A stretch of 64,000 nt of DNA from Acidiferrobacter thiooxydans (GCF_003333315.1 NZ_PSYR01000001.1:646501-710500); one strand, 5' to 3'; shown: positions 18,792-29,077, numbered from the stretch's first letter. Numbers and translations are program-made. Notes: a model not told the origin generated them from the sequence alone.

Positions 18792-21116
18792 CTAGAACGT
18801 CAGCGTGGCGCTCCCATACACCGAAAACGGCATGCCCTCGAACACCGACAGATAGGGGTTCCCATAGTAGTCGGAGTTGCTGGTGGCCGCCACGACATAA
18901 TGGTGGTTGAAGGCATTGTCGATGTTCAAGGCGAGCCTCACGCTTTTGACATCGACCTCGTGGAGCGGGATGGTATCGAATAGACCGATGTTGGTGACCG
19001 TATAGCCGGGGATCTTGAGACCACCCGGGACCCCCGCGAACTGCTGGTTCACATACTGCGGGCCCACATATTTGGCGCCGATGCGCGCGTCGATGCCGCC
19101 CAGGCGCCAGCCAAGACCCACGTTCACCATGTTCTTTGGGACATTGGCGAGCGGCTGCCCGGCCGAGACCTGCCCGACGGCGCTGGAGTCAAAAGACGAG
19201 GTGAATACCGCCTGGTTGTAGGAGTAGTTGGCATAGCCAAGCCAGCGGCCGACGAGGATGTGCCCGAAGTGCTGCTCCAGGGTGAGTTCGATGCCCTGGT
19301 AGCGCGAGCGCCCGCCGTTGGTAGTGGTACTGAGCGCGGTCGTGGGGTTGGTAACGCTCACAAAGGTGTTGGTGAAATACTCGCGATAGGCATCGATGCT
19401 CCCCAGAAAGCCCGCGTGCCGGTAGCGCGTCCCAAGCTCATAGTCAGTGACGTATTCGGGCTTGATCGAGATCGGCACGACCACGTACTGCCCGGCGGCG
19501 TTGGTCTCGGCGATGTTGCTGTAGTAGGCGCCGATGTTGGGGAACTTGATGTTCCGTCCCCACGAGGCATAGACGCTGAATCCTGGCAGCGGCGCGTAGT
19601 TGAGTCCCAGGGTGGGCGAGACGAAGTGCTGGTTGTTGGCCACCGTCCCGCCGATCGGGTAATAGATGCCGATGGCATCCGAGCTTATGGTATAGGCATC
19701 GAGAAACTTGACGCCCGGGGTGATATGCACGGTGTGATCGAAGAGGCGTACTTCGTCTTGCGCGTAGGCCGAGGCCAATAGGCGCTCGTCGTGCTCATAC
19801 CAGGCGTTGTTATAGCCCGGGATCTGGGGCACCGGCGCCGACCCGTACCAGTATTCCGCGGAGCGCAAGAGGCCGTAGGTGACATTACCGCCCGCGGTCA
19901 CGGTATTGTGCGGGGCTAAGATCGTGACCTTCGGGCTGTATCCGAGATCGCTCGAGGTATCCTGGTAGAGTTGATAGTCCGTACCGTTGTGCACGGATCC
20001 GAAGGTGGCCGCCGGGTTATAGGTCGGGGGGTTGGGGTAGGAGCTCCAGAAGTTGTACCCCGTGCCCTGGTTCGGGAGGTAGTAGGGCTGACTTGCGCTC
20101 TCGCGGAACGCCGGGTTGCTGTAGGCGGTGCGCTGGTAGTTGTCGCTCTGATAGAAGATCTTGGAGTCGGTTGCGAGCCAGCGGTTTATGAGGCTCTTGT
20201 CATCGATGATCGCCGTGATCTCGGTGTCCTTATTGTTGGTCTGATCGTAATTCAAGGGCCAGTTATAAGAAATGCCATACTGGTTTACGAGCGGCTCGGG
20301 GACGCTGTGCGGCGTGTAGCCGCTATTGTGGTTCACGATGAGATAGGTGGAGATCCGCGAACGGCCGCCGTCATAGGGCAAGACGCCGGCGTAGTAGAAG
20401 TTGTTGTTCTGGTCGGCGGAGTTCTTGACCCACCCGCGGCTCGTCTGGCGATGGAAGCTGAACACCGACCGGAAGCCCCCGAGTGAGCCGGTGTTGAAGA
20501 CCGCCCCCCAGTTTGCGGTATCAAAGCTCCCGTAGCCCAGCTCCACCGCCCCACCCATGTGCTGGGCCGGCTGCAGGGGCTCGAAGTTGATGGTGCCGCC
20601 GAGCGAGTTGTAGCCGTTGACCGCCGGGTTGTTGATGCCGTTGTAGATCTGGATGCCGCCGGTATCGGCGAGCGTGAGCGGTATGGCATTGCGCATCGAG
20701 GCGCTGTTGGTGGCGGCGCCATTGAACATGTCGTTCAGGGGGATGCCATCGAAGGTCTCTGTGAACTGGCCGCTCGTAAAGGCGCGGAAGGTGATGGTGC
20801 TGCGCACTCCATTGGGACCCGTGCTGAAGGCATTGATCGACGGCTTGCGCGCGAGGATGGTCTGCGCGTTTTGCGCCGGCGAGGCGTGACGGATGGCCTG
20901 CGCGCCGATGGCATGCTCGGTGTACTGGGCCTTCAAGGGGGCATGGGCCTTGTGGCCCGTTTTCCGCACGCCGGTGATATGTATGACCTTGTCGGATTTG
21001 TGTGTACCGGTCTTGGTATGCGCTGACGACGCGAGCGGATACGCGATCCCGAGCGCCCCGCTCATGGCAATCGTGAGCAGGCGAAGGGTGTGTGAAACGG
21101 GGTGTATACGGGACAT
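18792..21116 (-). CDS. TonB-dependent outer-membrane receptor 1
   Basis: A 774-residue receptor. It has a signal peptide (LLTIAMSGALGIAYPLASSA), a short basic N-terminal region with a TonB-box-like KVIHITGVRKTG, a plug domain (NAQTILARKPSINAF through GGTINFEP) and a 22-strand-type barrel ending in the aromatic SVYGSATLTF. Start ATG 21116 has TAGGAGATGGCTC upstream. A -24/-12 promoter (TGGCACATATCCTGCT) lies about 45 bases upstream of the start. The ligand is unknown. It lies upstream of the phosphoesterase and divergent from receptor 2, with a similar N-terminal motif. The context of purine genes suggests a nitrogen-rich ligand, which is inference. Confidence 0.9.
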   Translation of the reverse strand: MSRIHPVSHTLRLLTIAMSGALGIAYPLASSAHTKTGTHKSDKVIHITGVRKTGHKAHAPLKAQYTEHAIGAQAIRHASPAQNAQTILARKPSINAFSTGPNGVRSTITFRAFTSGQFTETFDGIPLNDMFNGAATNSASMRNAIPLTLADTGGIQIYNGINNPAVNGYNSLGGTINFEPLQPAQHMGGAVELGYGSFDTANWGAVFNTGSLGGFRSVFSFHRQTSRGWVKNSADQNNNFYYAGVLPYDGGRSRISTYLIVNHNSGYTPHSVPEPLVNQYGISYNWPLNYDQTNNKDTEITAIIDDKSLINRWLATDSKIFYQSDNYQRTAYSNPAFRESASQPYYLPNQGTGYNFWSSYPNPPTYNPAATFGSVHNGTDYQLYQDTSSDLGYSPKVTILAPHNTVTAGGNVTYGLLRSAEYWYGSAPVPQIPGYNNAWYEHDERLLASAYAQDEVRLFDHTVHITPGVKFLDAYTISSDAIGIYYPIGGTVANNQHFVSPTLGLNYAPLPGFSVYASWGRNIKFPNIGAYYSNIAETNAAGQYVVVPISIKPEYVTDYELGTRYRHAGFLGSIDAYREYFTNTFVSVTNPTTALSTTTNGGRSRYQGIELTLEQHFGHILVGRWLGYANYSYNQAVFTSSFDSSAVGQVSAGQPLANVPKNMVNVGLGWRLGGIDARIGAKYVGPQYVNQQFAGVPGGLKIPGYTVTNIGLFDTIPLHEVDVKSVRLALNIDNAFNHHYVVAATSNSDYYGNPYLSVFEGMPFSVYGSATLTF

Positions 21117-21160
21117 GAGCCATCTCCTATCGGATATATAACGTTGTGTACATCCGTTGA

Positions 21161-21175
21161 GCAGGATATGTGCCA
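21161..21175 (-). promoter_or_regulatory. sigma54 (-24/-12) promoter for TonB receptor 1
   Basis: On the minus strand the site reads TGGCACATATCCTGCT: GG at 21174-21173 and GC at 21162-21161, exactly ten bases apart. The predicted transcription start is about 21149, giving a 33-base leader. Confidence 0.8.
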
Positions 21176-22153
21176 TTCCCGTCGGATTGCTGTAAGGATC
21201 TTCCGAATCATAAGAGAAACATAATAGCGTCAAGGGCCGCGGGGCTTGCGGCGTTCCTTGCGTGGGCGTCCGTCCGTTTGCGATACCTCCCCGGCCGTGC
21301 CCGCTTACGAGTCATATCCGCCTTTTGGTGGATCGGTATGGCGCAGGCCGTCCGTTATCCATGAACCGGCCTCGGGGGCGTGTTCGTCTCGGCGAACGGC
21401 CATGACACCCGGAACACTGAACCCCGTCCTTGTGGATCTCATGGGGCGGCAATCGATCTTGTGCAGGAATGGCCTATCGGTGAACGACGCCGGGACGCGC
21501 CCTCGACCCCGAAATAGAGAACGCGCGAGCGCCGGCGTCTGATGCCTCGGTTGATCCCGCCGGGCACGACGTGGGCCTTGGCTAGGCGCCGGTATGCGCA
21601 CAGGCGGCGGGGGTGAGGCCTGGGTATCCGAAGTCCCCGCGCACCGATCTCGAAAGTTCGCTGGGACCCGCCGTTGTTTCGGGGGCGCGCGAACGCGCCG
21701 CCGAGACGTACTTGTGTGGCGCGGATGCCGTTATCGTCGTGGTTATGCGCGGCGACGGCCGATGCGTGCGGTCTTGGCGTAAGGCCGGACGTAGGCGTCG
21801 AGAGGCGTACGCACGGACTCGCAGATGGGTGGCATGGGCGGGGGCCCGGAGGGCCGTATGCCGATGGTGGCCAGGGCGTAGCGATCGCCCTAGAGGCATG
21901 CCCTGATCGGATGATTCGCAGGCGATAGATAGTCTTCACGGGTATGCGCACGTGGGACACGGGCGATCCGCCAGGCGAGCGACACCAGATCAACGGAAAG
22001 GGGGTGCGAAAGCCCAGCGCCGGCCGGACTCTTTCCGGTACGCCCTCATAAGGGGCAGGCATTGCCCAACTTGCGGGCATAGGGTCCCTGCAAGGCACGA
22101 AGATCTGCGGCGCGGTCCGATCATAATCGTGGACATCCGGAAACATGGCTTAT

Positions 22154-22169
22154 TGGCATGGTTAGTGCT
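22154..22169 (+). promoter_or_regulatory. sigma54 (-24/-12) promoter for TonB receptor 2
   Basis: TGGCATGGTTAGTGCT with GG at 22155-22156 and GC at 22167-22168 (N10). The predicted start near 22180 falls in the same 14-mer as at receptor 1. Confidence 0.78.
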
Positions 22170-22221
22170 TGCGCTGATGTACACAACGTTGCGTTGTGCC
22201 AACGAAACATGGGGGGTAGAA

Positions 22222-24495
22222 ATGCCGGCAACCACAATCTTCGCAGGACGCTCGCCTCGGGGTCTTTTCCGCACGGCACTCATGGGCGCCTTGGCCACTG
22301 CTTTTCCGGGACTTGCGGATGCGCAGGCGCAGCCGGCCGTGGTCGCAGATCACGGCAAGGTCGTGAAGATCACATCGGTCAGCAAGACCGGCAAGAAAGG
22401 CCTGGCGAAAGGCCAGGCGGCGGTGATGGGCGAGGCCCATGGGGCCCCGGTGGCGCGTCTTGGCGCAGAGGCCTTGCACCACAACGAGATGTCGCAGAAC
22501 GCCCAGACGATCTTAAATCGTATGCCGGGGGTCAACGTGACAAGCACGAATCCCCTGGGGACGCGGCCGCATATCTCGGTACGCGGCTTCTCCGGGACCC
22601 AGCTTGGCTACACCTATGACGGGTTGCCCATAGGAGATCTGTTTAGCGGGGGGTTGACCGGCGGCAATTATAATTATGCATCCCTTTATAACCTCGTGCC
22701 GGTGACCCTCGGCGAGAGTTCGGGGATCAGTGTCATCTATGGTCCGGCGGAGCCGGCCGTGAATACCATAGGTGGTATCGGCGGGACCGTAGAGTATGCC
22801 CCGCGCCTGCCCACAAAGACCTTCTCGGCCTCGGTATTCGGGGGTATCGGGAGCTTCGATACCAGGAGCTACGGGGCGGAGGTGAATACCGGCGCCTCCC
22901 AGCATGGCGGCGCGCTTTATCTGCGCGCCGCGCACCATAGCACCGGCAATTATCTCCAGAACTCGCCGGATCGCGGCAATTCCTTCTATGGCGCCTATGT
23001 CCTGCCTTCGCGTGGCGGGCGCTCGCAGTTCAGTGCGATCCTGCTCTACAATAACAATTCGGGTTATATCCCGGCGCGTATGCCCGCCCCCTTGCTCGCG
23101 CTGTATGGACCGGATTACCAGTGGCCGCAAAGCTTTACGTATTCCTATGGCCAGGCCACGCACGAGATGGCGATCCTGGGCTACAAGACCGACATGAACC
23201 GCTATATCCTGCTGGATACCAAGGCCTTCTATGCCTATACACGTTCCGATCAGCTGACCTACCAAAACCCGGCGGTAACGCCGACCTATGACGGCAACAT
23301 CACCTACTTTCCGTTCGGCAACGGCGCACCGTACGATCGCTATATTTATGTGACGCGGACCGCCGGGTTGAGCGAAGCGGTCAATCTCCTGTTTGGATCG
23401 GACAAGGTGACCTTCGGGGGCTTTGGCGCGGCCTCGATCTACCATTCGAGCCAGTTTTGGCTGGCGAGTCCCGGGGCCGCCAGCATACCCAGTCAGAATG
23501 ACGCCTGGGATGAGCATGCCTACCGGATCTACGGCAAGATCTACGCCCAGGCGGAACTCCACTTCCTGGGGGCGCTCACCATCGTGCCGGGCGTAAAGGA
23601 GGAGTACGTCGACACCGCCATCAATGATATTCCCGGCAAGTACTATCCGGTCGGGGCGAGCAGCGGTAACGCGTATACCAAGCCGTCGCCGTACCTGGGC
23701 GCGTCGTTCAGGGTCACAAGGCACTTGAAGGTCTACGGCAACGCGGCGCAGGCCTACAAATTCCCCAACATCTCCGCGTATTACTCGGCGGACTCGTTCG
23801 CCACGTCGACGTCGCCGCCGCCCGGTATCACCGTCGTCCCCGAGAAGGTCACGAGTTACCAGCTCGGCGTCGCGTTTCATACCCGGCGCACGGCCCTGGG
23901 GGCCGCGCTCTACCGACAGAACTTCGTGCACACCTTCAGTTCGGTATATGACGTTACGAACGGCCTGACCTACGAGTACAATTACGGGGCATCGCGTTAC
24001 ACGGGCCTGAACCTGACCGGCTCCTACGAGCCCGGCTACGGGCTCAAGGTCTACGGGAGCTGGTCTGTGCAGAGCGCGCATTACACGTCCAATGCCACCA
24101 ATTCCTTCGGCAGCTCCGTCAAGGCCGGCGATCCCAAGCAATATACACCGCATTATCTGGCGAACATCGGCATCGAGGATCGCGTCGCGCGCCTGACGAG
24201 CGCGTTGTGGGTCGATTTCGTGGGTTCGCAGGTGATCGGTACCCTGGCCGGTGGACCTACGAGCAGCTCGATGCCGGCCTATCATACTGTGAATGCCTCC
24301 TTCACCTACACCTTGCCGGTGCATGCCCCCGGCATCAAGTCGTTGCAGGCGGCACTCAATTTCACCAACATCCTAAACAGCCACGCCTACGTTTATGAAA
24401 AGCAATTCAGTTATCCGAACGGTCCGGGGAGCTATAACGAGGCCGAGCCCATGATGCCGCGATTTGTCGGCGTCGAGTTGAAGGCGACGTTCTAG
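22222..24495 (+). CDS. TonB-dependent outer-membrane receptor 2
   Basis: A 757-residue receptor. It has a signal peptide (LFRTALMGALATAFPGLADAQA), a basic segment KVVKITSVSKTGKKG matching that of receptor 1, a plug (NAQTILNRMPGVNV, HISVRGF, IGGTVEYAP) and a barrel ending FVGVELKATF. Start ATG 22222 follows GGGGGGTAGA; the frame is open for 90 codons further upstream but that part lies beyond the predicted transcription start. It is divergent from receptor 1 and convergent with the purine nucleoside permease-like gene. Family members carry iron chelates, cobalamin, sugars or nucleobase-like compounds; the ligand cannot be read from the sequence. Confidence 0.9.
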   Translation: MPATTIFAGRSPRGLFRTALMGALATAFPGLADAQAQPAVVADHGKVVKITSVSKTGKKGLAKGQAAVMGEAHGAPVARLGAEALHHNEMSQNAQTILNRMPGVNVTSTNPLGTRPHISVRGFSGTQLGYTYDGLPIGDLFSGGLTGGNYNYASLYNLVPVTLGESSGISVIYGPAEPAVNTIGGIGGTVEYAPRLPTKTFSASVFGGIGSFDTRSYGAEVNTGASQHGGALYLRAAHHSTGNYLQNSPDRGNSFYGAYVLPSRGGRSQFSAILLYNNNSGYIPARMPAPLLALYGPDYQWPQSFTYSYGQATHEMAILGYKTDMNRYILLDTKAFYAYTRSDQLTYQNPAVTPTYDGNITYFPFGNGAPYDRYIYVTRTAGLSEAVNLLFGSDKVTFGGFGAASIYHSSQFWLASPGAASIPSQNDAWDEHAYRIYGKIYAQAELHFLGALTIVPGVKEEYVDTAINDIPGKYYPVGASSGNAYTKPSPYLGASFRVTRHLKVYGNAAQAYKFPNISAYYSADSFATSTSPPPGITVVPEKVTSYQLGVAFHTRRTALGAALYRQNFVHTFSSVYDVTNGLTYEYNYGASRYTGLNLTGSYEPGYGLKVYGSWSVQSAHYTSNATNSFGSSVKAGDPKQYTPHYLANIGIEDRVARLTSALWVDFVGSQVIGTLAGGPTSSSMPAYHTVNASFTYTLPVHAPGIKSLQAALNFTNILNSHAYVYEKQFSYPNGPGSYNEAEPMMPRFVGVELKATF

Positions 24496-24553
24496 GAGGT
24501 GCCGCGGGGCATGTCATGGGGGCCTCCGGTCGCGGCCGGAGGCCTTCGTTCCG

Positions 24554-25501
24554 TCAAGGTTTATGCAAGACGAGATGGGCGATGATACGCCGCGTCACGA
24601 GATAGGCGTTGCGGGCGGCCAGCGAGCCTGCATACTCGTCACCCTTGGCGATGATCGCCCCCACCGAGGTTGCGGGCGGCGGGACATCGATGTCGGATAC
24701 CGCGCGCACCGATAAATAGTGATGCTGGAGACCGAAGGCCGCGAGCGCGGCGATGTCGCCGAGATCCTCCATGGCAGTGGTCGCGTAGTGCGCGGTTCCA
24801 TGGGTATAGAGCGCGACGATGTGACGGGCGATGCGCTGGTTTTGTCGCCCGATCCAGAAATCGTCGCCCGAGACGTTGGCGCCCTCATAGACGCGGGGAT
24901 GTTTGTGCAGACCCAGGGCGGCGTCGAGCGGCAGGACCGCGGCGCTGTCGGCAAGCGGCATCGCGCGGGTGGCGGCGTAGGCGGCCGACAGCAGCCCTGG
25001 CGCCACGCGATAGGCAAGCGTGTCCCAGGGGTTGTGGGCGTACGGGGGGCGTGGCGGTGCCCAGGCCATGTGTCGGGATCGCGTCAGATAATGATGGCCA
25101 AATCCCCATGAAACGATCCAGTTGGCGAGATAGACCGAGCCGAGCGCCGCGCGACTTTGCACGCCGCCTGCGATGCCGCTGCGTATGAAGAGCGTGGCAC
25201 GACAGTCGAGTCGTGGGTCGCGTACGATGGCGGTAGTGCGCACGGCGGCATTGATCTCGCCTTCACCCGTGATGGCCACGCACACACGCCGGGTATTGCA
25301 GATCATGGGCCGGGGCAGTCCCGGGACCTGCACCGTGCGCGGATATCGTCCGCTGGCCTGCCAGACACGAAATTCCGGAGGGAAGGCGGTCAGGACGATG
25401 GCCCGCGGGCGGTAGGGGGGCACTGCGCAGGCCAGCTGCGGTGCGCCGAAGGCAGCGGCGAGGAGGGCGCATCGTAGCCTGTTTTTACCGGTGTTGCTCA
25501 T
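24554..25501 (-). CDS. Purine nucleoside permease-like (NUP-family) periplasmic/secreted protein
   Basis: 315 residues with an N-terminal signal-like segment (ALLAAAFGAPQLACA) and then the NUP-family pattern: ITGEGEINAAVRTTAI, RSGIAGGVQSRAALGSVYLANW, NVSGDDFWIG and TTAMEDLGDIAAL. The family is related to nucleoside phosphorylases and is linked to purine nucleoside uptake in fungi; many bacterial members are exported. ATG 25501 is preferred over an upstream ATG at 25540 because the signal sequence begins after it. It follows the HpxW-like gene by 60 bases on the same strand and is probably the last gene of the cupin-led operon. Confidence 0.8.
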   Translation of the reverse strand: MSNTGKNRLRCALLAAAFGAPQLACAVPPYRPRAIVLTAFPPEFRVWQASGRYPRTVQVPGLPRPMICNTRRVCVAITGEGEINAAVRTTAIVRDPRLDCRATLFIRSGIAGGVQSRAALGSVYLANWIVSWGFGHHYLTRSRHMAWAPPRPPYAHNPWDTLAYRVAPGLLSAAYAATRAMPLADSAAVLPLDAALGLHKHPRVYEGANVSGDDFWIGRQNQRIARHIVALYTHGTAHYATTAMEDLGDIAALAAFGLQHHYLSVRAVSDIDVPPPATSVGAIIAKGDEYAGSLAARNAYLVTRRIIAHLVLHKP

Positions 25502-25560
25502 GCCAGGAGACTCTCCGTGGTTTTGGGATCTTGAAAGCAATGGCGGCCTGCCCTTAGGGG

Positions 25561-27126
25561 TTACAGTCCCAGGCAGAGGCCTTCGCTTCGTGGGTCATGC
25601 GCGCCCAGCAGAAGACTGCCGCTTGCGTTTATGGTGATGGCGCCGGCCTGGCCGGTGCCCGGATTCAATGCCGACACGATCTCGATCGGATAGCCGAATT
25701 GCTGCAGATCGCGGATCGCGGCGATGTCGGCGTCCGACTCGATCTTAATGCCCTTGCGGCTATCAAGAAAGGTAGGGCCTACATGGATGCGCGGGCGCGC
25801 AAGCGCGGTAAGAGGATCCAGACCGAAGTCGACGAGCCGGGTCAGGATATGGGCGAGCGCCTGCGGTTGCCCATCGCCGCCCTGTGAGCCGTAGATGGCG
25901 CGGACCTTGCCGTTTTTGCAGTATAAGGCGGGACTCAGGGTATGGAGGGGACGTTTTCCGGGGGCCCAGGCGTTGGGATGATCGGCAATGGGCGAAAACG
26001 CCGCCCCGCGATTATGCCACAACACCCCCGTGTCCCCGACCACAACGCCGCTGCCAAAGTCGAAGAAGAGACTCTGGATGAGACTGACACAGCCCCCGGC
26101 CGGGTCGCGCACGCCGATCCAGACGGTATCGCCGGGCAGCGTCGCGTGTTCGGCATGCGCAGCGGCCGTCCCGGTGCTGGTGCCGGCAAGCGGCGCATCG
26201 CCCAGCATCGCGGACACGGGCACGGGTGTGAAGGCGGGGTCGGCCACGAAGCGGTTGCGGTCGGCGAGCGCCGCCTTTATGGCCTCGATGAGCAGGACAT
26301 AAAAGCGTGTGTCGTCGCCGCGCGCCCGTGGGATCTCGAAACGGTTCAGGAGGTGCAGGATCTGCAGGGCCGTGACGCCTTGGGTGGGCGGTGGCAGATT
26401 GAAGGCCGCCCCGTCGCGATAGGAAACTGCAAGCGGCGTCACATAAGTGGCATACGTCGCCTCGAGGTCGGCGCCCGTCACCACGCTTCCGGCGGCGCGC
26501 AGGCCGGCGGCCAGGCGCTTGGCGAGCGGGCCTTCATAGAAGCTGCGCGGTCCCTGTTCGGCTATGTGCGTAAGTGTCGCCGCGAGAGCGCCTTGCGTCT
26601 GCCGGTAACCGGCCTCGCACGGTTGGTCGGGGCGCTCAAAGGTGTCCTTGAAGCCGGGTTGGGGGTCGAGCGCGTGACGATGGGTTTTGTACCAGAAGGC
26701 CTGGGATTGGCTCACCGTATAGCCTTCTTTGGCGCGGGCGATCGCGGGCCCCAGGAGGGCCGGCCAATCGAGGGTCCCCGCCCAGGACTCCCCGCTGAGG
26801 CGGTGCGCGAGCCGCCAGCTATCGACGGCGCCGGCGGTCGTGGATGCCGCCGCCGGGCCGCGCATGGCAGGCCCCACCATGGGCGGCCGGGCGGCCGCCG
26901 CCTGTCCTATGCCGAGGATACCGAGTGGCTCGCGTCCGTCGCGGGCGAGTAGCCAGCAGGCATCGCCACCGAGGCCGGTCATGTGCGGGTAGATGACGCA
27001 CAACATGGCCACCGCCGCCAGCGCCGCCTCTATGGCATTGCCTCCGGCGCGTAAGATGGCAAGGCCGGCGCGCGTAGCGTCGGGGTGCGGGGTTGTGATC
27101 AGTGCGGTATGCGACTGCGCTAACAT
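25561..27126 (-). CDS. Gamma-glutamyltransferase-family Ntn hydrolase, HpxW-like (oxamate amidohydrolase)
   Basis: 521 residues; GGT-fold with the N-terminal LRAGGNAIEAALAAVAMLCV segment and GLGGDACWLL. The autocleavage/nucleophile region reads GDTVWIGVRDPAGG followed by VSLIQSLFFDFGSGVVVGD, matching the HpxW type (oxamate amidohydrolase of the Klebsiella hpx purine cluster) better than true glutathione GGT. The nucleophile would be the threonine of GDT. It lacks a signal peptide, so it is cytoplasmic. ATG 27126 overlaps the guanine deaminase stop. Oxamate is a late product of purine ureide breakdown, which fits the neighbours. Another N-acyl amidase activity is possible. Confidence 0.75.
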   Translation of the reverse strand: MLAQSHTALITTPHPDATRAGLAILRAGGNAIEAALAAVAMLCVIYPHMTGLGGDACWLLARDGREPLGILGIGQAAAARPPMVGPAMRGPAAASTTAGAVDSWRLAHRLSGESWAGTLDWPALLGPAIARAKEGYTVSQSQAFWYKTHRHALDPQPGFKDTFERPDQPCEAGYRQTQGALAATLTHIAEQGPRSFYEGPLAKRLAAGLRAAGSVVTGADLEATYATYVTPLAVSYRDGAAFNLPPPTQGVTALQILHLLNRFEIPRARGDDTRFYVLLIEAIKAALADRNRFVADPAFTPVPVSAMLGDAPLAGTSTGTAAAHAEHATLPGDTVWIGVRDPAGGCVSLIQSLFFDFGSGVVVGDTGVLWHNRGAAFSPIADHPNAWAPGKRPLHTLSPALYCKNGKVRAIYGSQGGDGQPQALAHILTRLVDFGLDPLTALARPRIHVGPTFLDSRKGIKIESDADIAAIRDLQQFGYPIEIVSALNPGTGQAGAITINASGSLLLGAHDPRSEGLCLGL

Positions 27127-28379
27127 GGCAAGGTCGGCTCTAATGGTATGCGGCCGCTGCCCGTGGAAACCTGGTGCCCGGCGATCCACGTTCCAAGCGG
27201 GCGCTGCTCGAGTTCATCGGGCGAGCCCTCCAGGAGATCTTCGAACCAGGCCTGCGGCGACTGCGCGCGCGCCCCGCGCGGCATGAGCACGAAGTCTGCG
27301 CGCCGCCCCGGGTCCAGACTACCGGCCACGGCGCCGCGCCCCATCGCGCGCGCGCCGGCGAGGGTCGCACGAAACAGGGCCTCTTCGGGATCCACGCGGA
27401 CCTCAGCCGCTTGGTGTTGGCGCCGGAATCTCTGCATGACATGGAGCATGCTGTGGCTCGGGCCCGCGCCCACGTCGGACGCGAGCGCGAACGGGACCTG
27501 ATAGCGCCGCGCGCTGTCGAGATCAAAGCGGCCACTGTCCAAGGCCTCGTTGCTCGATGGGCAATGCGCGATCCAGCAGCCGCGTGCCTTGAGGCAGCGC
27601 CATTCGCGCGCACTCAAATGGAGGCAATGACCGAGCACGGTACGGGGACCAAGGAGGCCGGCCTCATCATAGACGTCGGTGTAGTCGAGGGCCTGTGGGA
27701 ATAGCCGCGCGACCTCCCGTACCTCGGCTATCGATTCGGCAAGATGGGTTTGGACGGCAAGGCCTTGATGGCGCGCAAAGGCGCCCAGGGCGGCGAGATC
27801 GTCGGCTGGGCAATTTAAGGCAAAGCGTGGTGTGATTGCGTAATGCGTGCGACCCAGGGCCTCCGACAGAGAGGCGAGATCGGCCGGCGGTTTTACGCTT
27901 GCCGCGACGAGATCGGCGGGGGCGTTCGCCGTCATGACCACGTTTCCCGTGACCCAGTCGCCCCGCCGCGCGGCATGCGCGATACGTGCCGCCGTGGGGT
28001 GCGGGCTCGAATAACTCATGCCCATCACGGTGCCGGCCGCGAGACAATCGGCAAAAAACTCCGCCGCCCGTTGCTCGGCAAGCAGGCTATCGGCATAGCG
28101 CGCCTCTTCCGGCCAGATGTGGGCCGCAAGCCATGGCAGAAGGTCTTGGGCATAGCGCCCGCGAACCGCATGTTGCACCCAGTGGATGTGGACGTCGGCA
28201 AAGCCTGGCAGGATCACGCCATCGAGTTTCACCGGTTCCCAGGGGTAATTCTTGACCACGTCATCGAAGCGTCCCACGGCGCGGACCACGCCATCTAGGA
28301 CAAGCAGGCCGGCGTCGTCCAGGAACTGCCATGACTGGACGTCGACAGGGTTCAAGAGCGCCGCCCGAAACAGGGTCAT
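27120..28379 (-). CDS. guaD: Guanine deaminase (amidohydrolase superfamily)
   Basis: A 419-residue zinc hydrolase converting guanine to xanthine. Metal and family motifs: GFADVHIHW (HxH), [32 protein letters not shown] and [17 protein letters not shown]. The last two are characteristic of guanine deaminase and separate it from s-triazine hydrolases such as AtzB. ATG 28379 overlaps the upstream isochorismatase stop as ATGA, so translation is coupled; the open frame further upstream lies within that gene. Its product xanthine would be a substrate for the divergently encoded molybdenum hydroxylase. Confidence 0.87.
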   Translation of the reverse strand: MTLFRAALLNPVDVQSWQFLDDAGLLVLDGVVRAVGRFDDVVKNYPWEPVKLDGVILPGFADVHIHWVQHAVRGRYAQDLLPWLAAHIWPEEARYADSLLAEQRAAEFFADCLAAGTVMGMSYSSPHPTAARIAHAARRGDWVTGNVVMTANAPADLVAASVKPPADLASLSEALGRTHYAITPRFALNCPADDLAALGAFARHQGLAVQTHLAESIAEVREVARLFPQALDYTDVYDEAGLLGPRTVLGHCLHLSAREWRCLKARGCWIAHCPSSNEALDSGRFDLDSARRYQVPFALASDVGAGPSHSMLHVMQRFRRQHQAAEVRVDPEEALFRATLAGARAMGRGAVAGSLDPGRRADFVLMPRGARAQSPQAWFEDLLEGSPDELEQRPLGTWIAGHQVSTGSGRIPLEPTLPC

Positions 28380-29077
28380 GAGGCGATGAGGCCGGCAAGT
28401 GCCGCGCGCAGGTTGGCCGAAGGCGCGGTGGCCCCGAATATCCCTCCCTGCATGCTGATCATGCTGATCGCCGCCTCGTAGTGACGCTTTTCCGTTGCGC
28501 CGGTACAGTCGGTCAGGAGCAGGCATTCGAAGCCCCGGTCATTGGCCTCGCGCATGGTGGTATGCACGCACACATCGGTCGTGATCCCGGTGAGAATGAG
28601 ATGGGTCACGCCCATCGTCCGCAGGATGTGCTCGAGGTCGGTGGCATAGAAGCTGCCCTTGCCGGGCTTATCGATGATGATCTCCCCGGCCGCCGGACGC
28701 AATTCCGGGACGATCTCCCAACCTGGTTCGCCGCGCACCAGGATGCGTCCGCAGGGTCCGGGCTCGCCGATCCCGGGACACACCTTGCGGCTACGCCACC
28801 CCTTGTTCGCCGGCAGGTCCACGAGTTCCGGTCTATGTCCCTCGCGGGTATGGATGACACGCATCTCCGGGACCTTGCGCACGAGTTCCAAGGTCTCCCG
28901 GATCGGCGCGATGGCCGCACGCGTCAGGTTCAGGTCGTAGCCCATGGTGTCCACGTAGCCGCCCTCTCCGCAGAAATCGGTCTGCATGTCGATGATGAGA
29001 AAGGCGGTCTTGGCGGCATACGCCGTCTCGTCGAATGGCCAGCGATACGGTGCCGCTTCGACATGAAATCCCGTCAT
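28376..29077 (-). CDS. Isochorismatase-family cysteine hydrolase, biuret amidohydrolase-like
   Basis: 233 residues with the Asp-Lys-Cys catalytic triad of cysteine amidohydrolases: D in [12 protein letters not shown] in [15 protein letters not shown] in [16 protein letters not shown]. The surrounding blocks ([44 protein letters not shown]) match biuret hydrolase (BiuH/TrzF-type) more closely than nicotinamidase or RutB. Biuret hydrolase gives allophanate plus ammonia and follows cyanuric acid hydrolase in triazine breakdown. A cyanurate/barbiturate-type ring opener is encoded on the other strand 5 kb away. The substrate could be another ureide. It lies between the cupin and guaD genes. Confidence 0.8.
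   Translation of the reverse strand: MTGFHVEAAPYRWPFDETAYAAKTAFLIIDMQTDFCGEGGYVDTMGYDLNLTRAAIAPIRETLELVRKVPEMRVIHTREGHRPELVDLPANKGWRSRKVCPGIGEPGPCGRILVRGEPGWEIVPELRPAAGEIIIDKPGKGSFYATDLEHILRTMGVTHLILTGITTDVCVHTTMREANDRGFECLLLTDCTGATEKRHYEAAISMISMQGGIFGATAPSANLRAALAGLIAS

Larger units (their letters stand above)
21117..22221. other. 1.1-kb divergent intergenic region between the two TonB receptors
   Basis: The two ends hold -24/-12 promoters for the two receptors (21161-21175 leftward, 22154-22169 rightward). The 14-mer ATGTACACAACGTT lies at the predicted transcription start of each. The roughly 970 bases between the promoters show no frame with a recognisable family, no tRNA and no clear repeat. 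A pair of short arms, CGGAAAG near 22000 and CTTTCCG near 22035, could form a hairpin. It may hold activator (UAS) sites or a small RNA, but nothing proves either. Confidence 0.5.

Noticed and set aside
21439-22146. Minus-strand frame of about 235 codons in the region between the receptors
   Set aside because: Proline- and arginine-rich, with no recognisable domain, no ribosome site and no partner; probably chance in GC-rich non-coding DNA.
22513-24324. Long minus-strand open frame of about 600 codons opposite TonB receptor 2
   Set aside because: It is an antisense shadow in high-GC DNA. The plus strand encodes a complete receptor with signal peptide, plug and C-terminal aromatic, and the antisense product has low complexity and no family motif.
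27120-28379. s-Triazine hydrolase (AtzB/TrzA-like) instead of guanine deaminase
   Set aside because: The segments around [17 protein letters not shown] and [13 protein letters not shown] fit guanine deaminase better.
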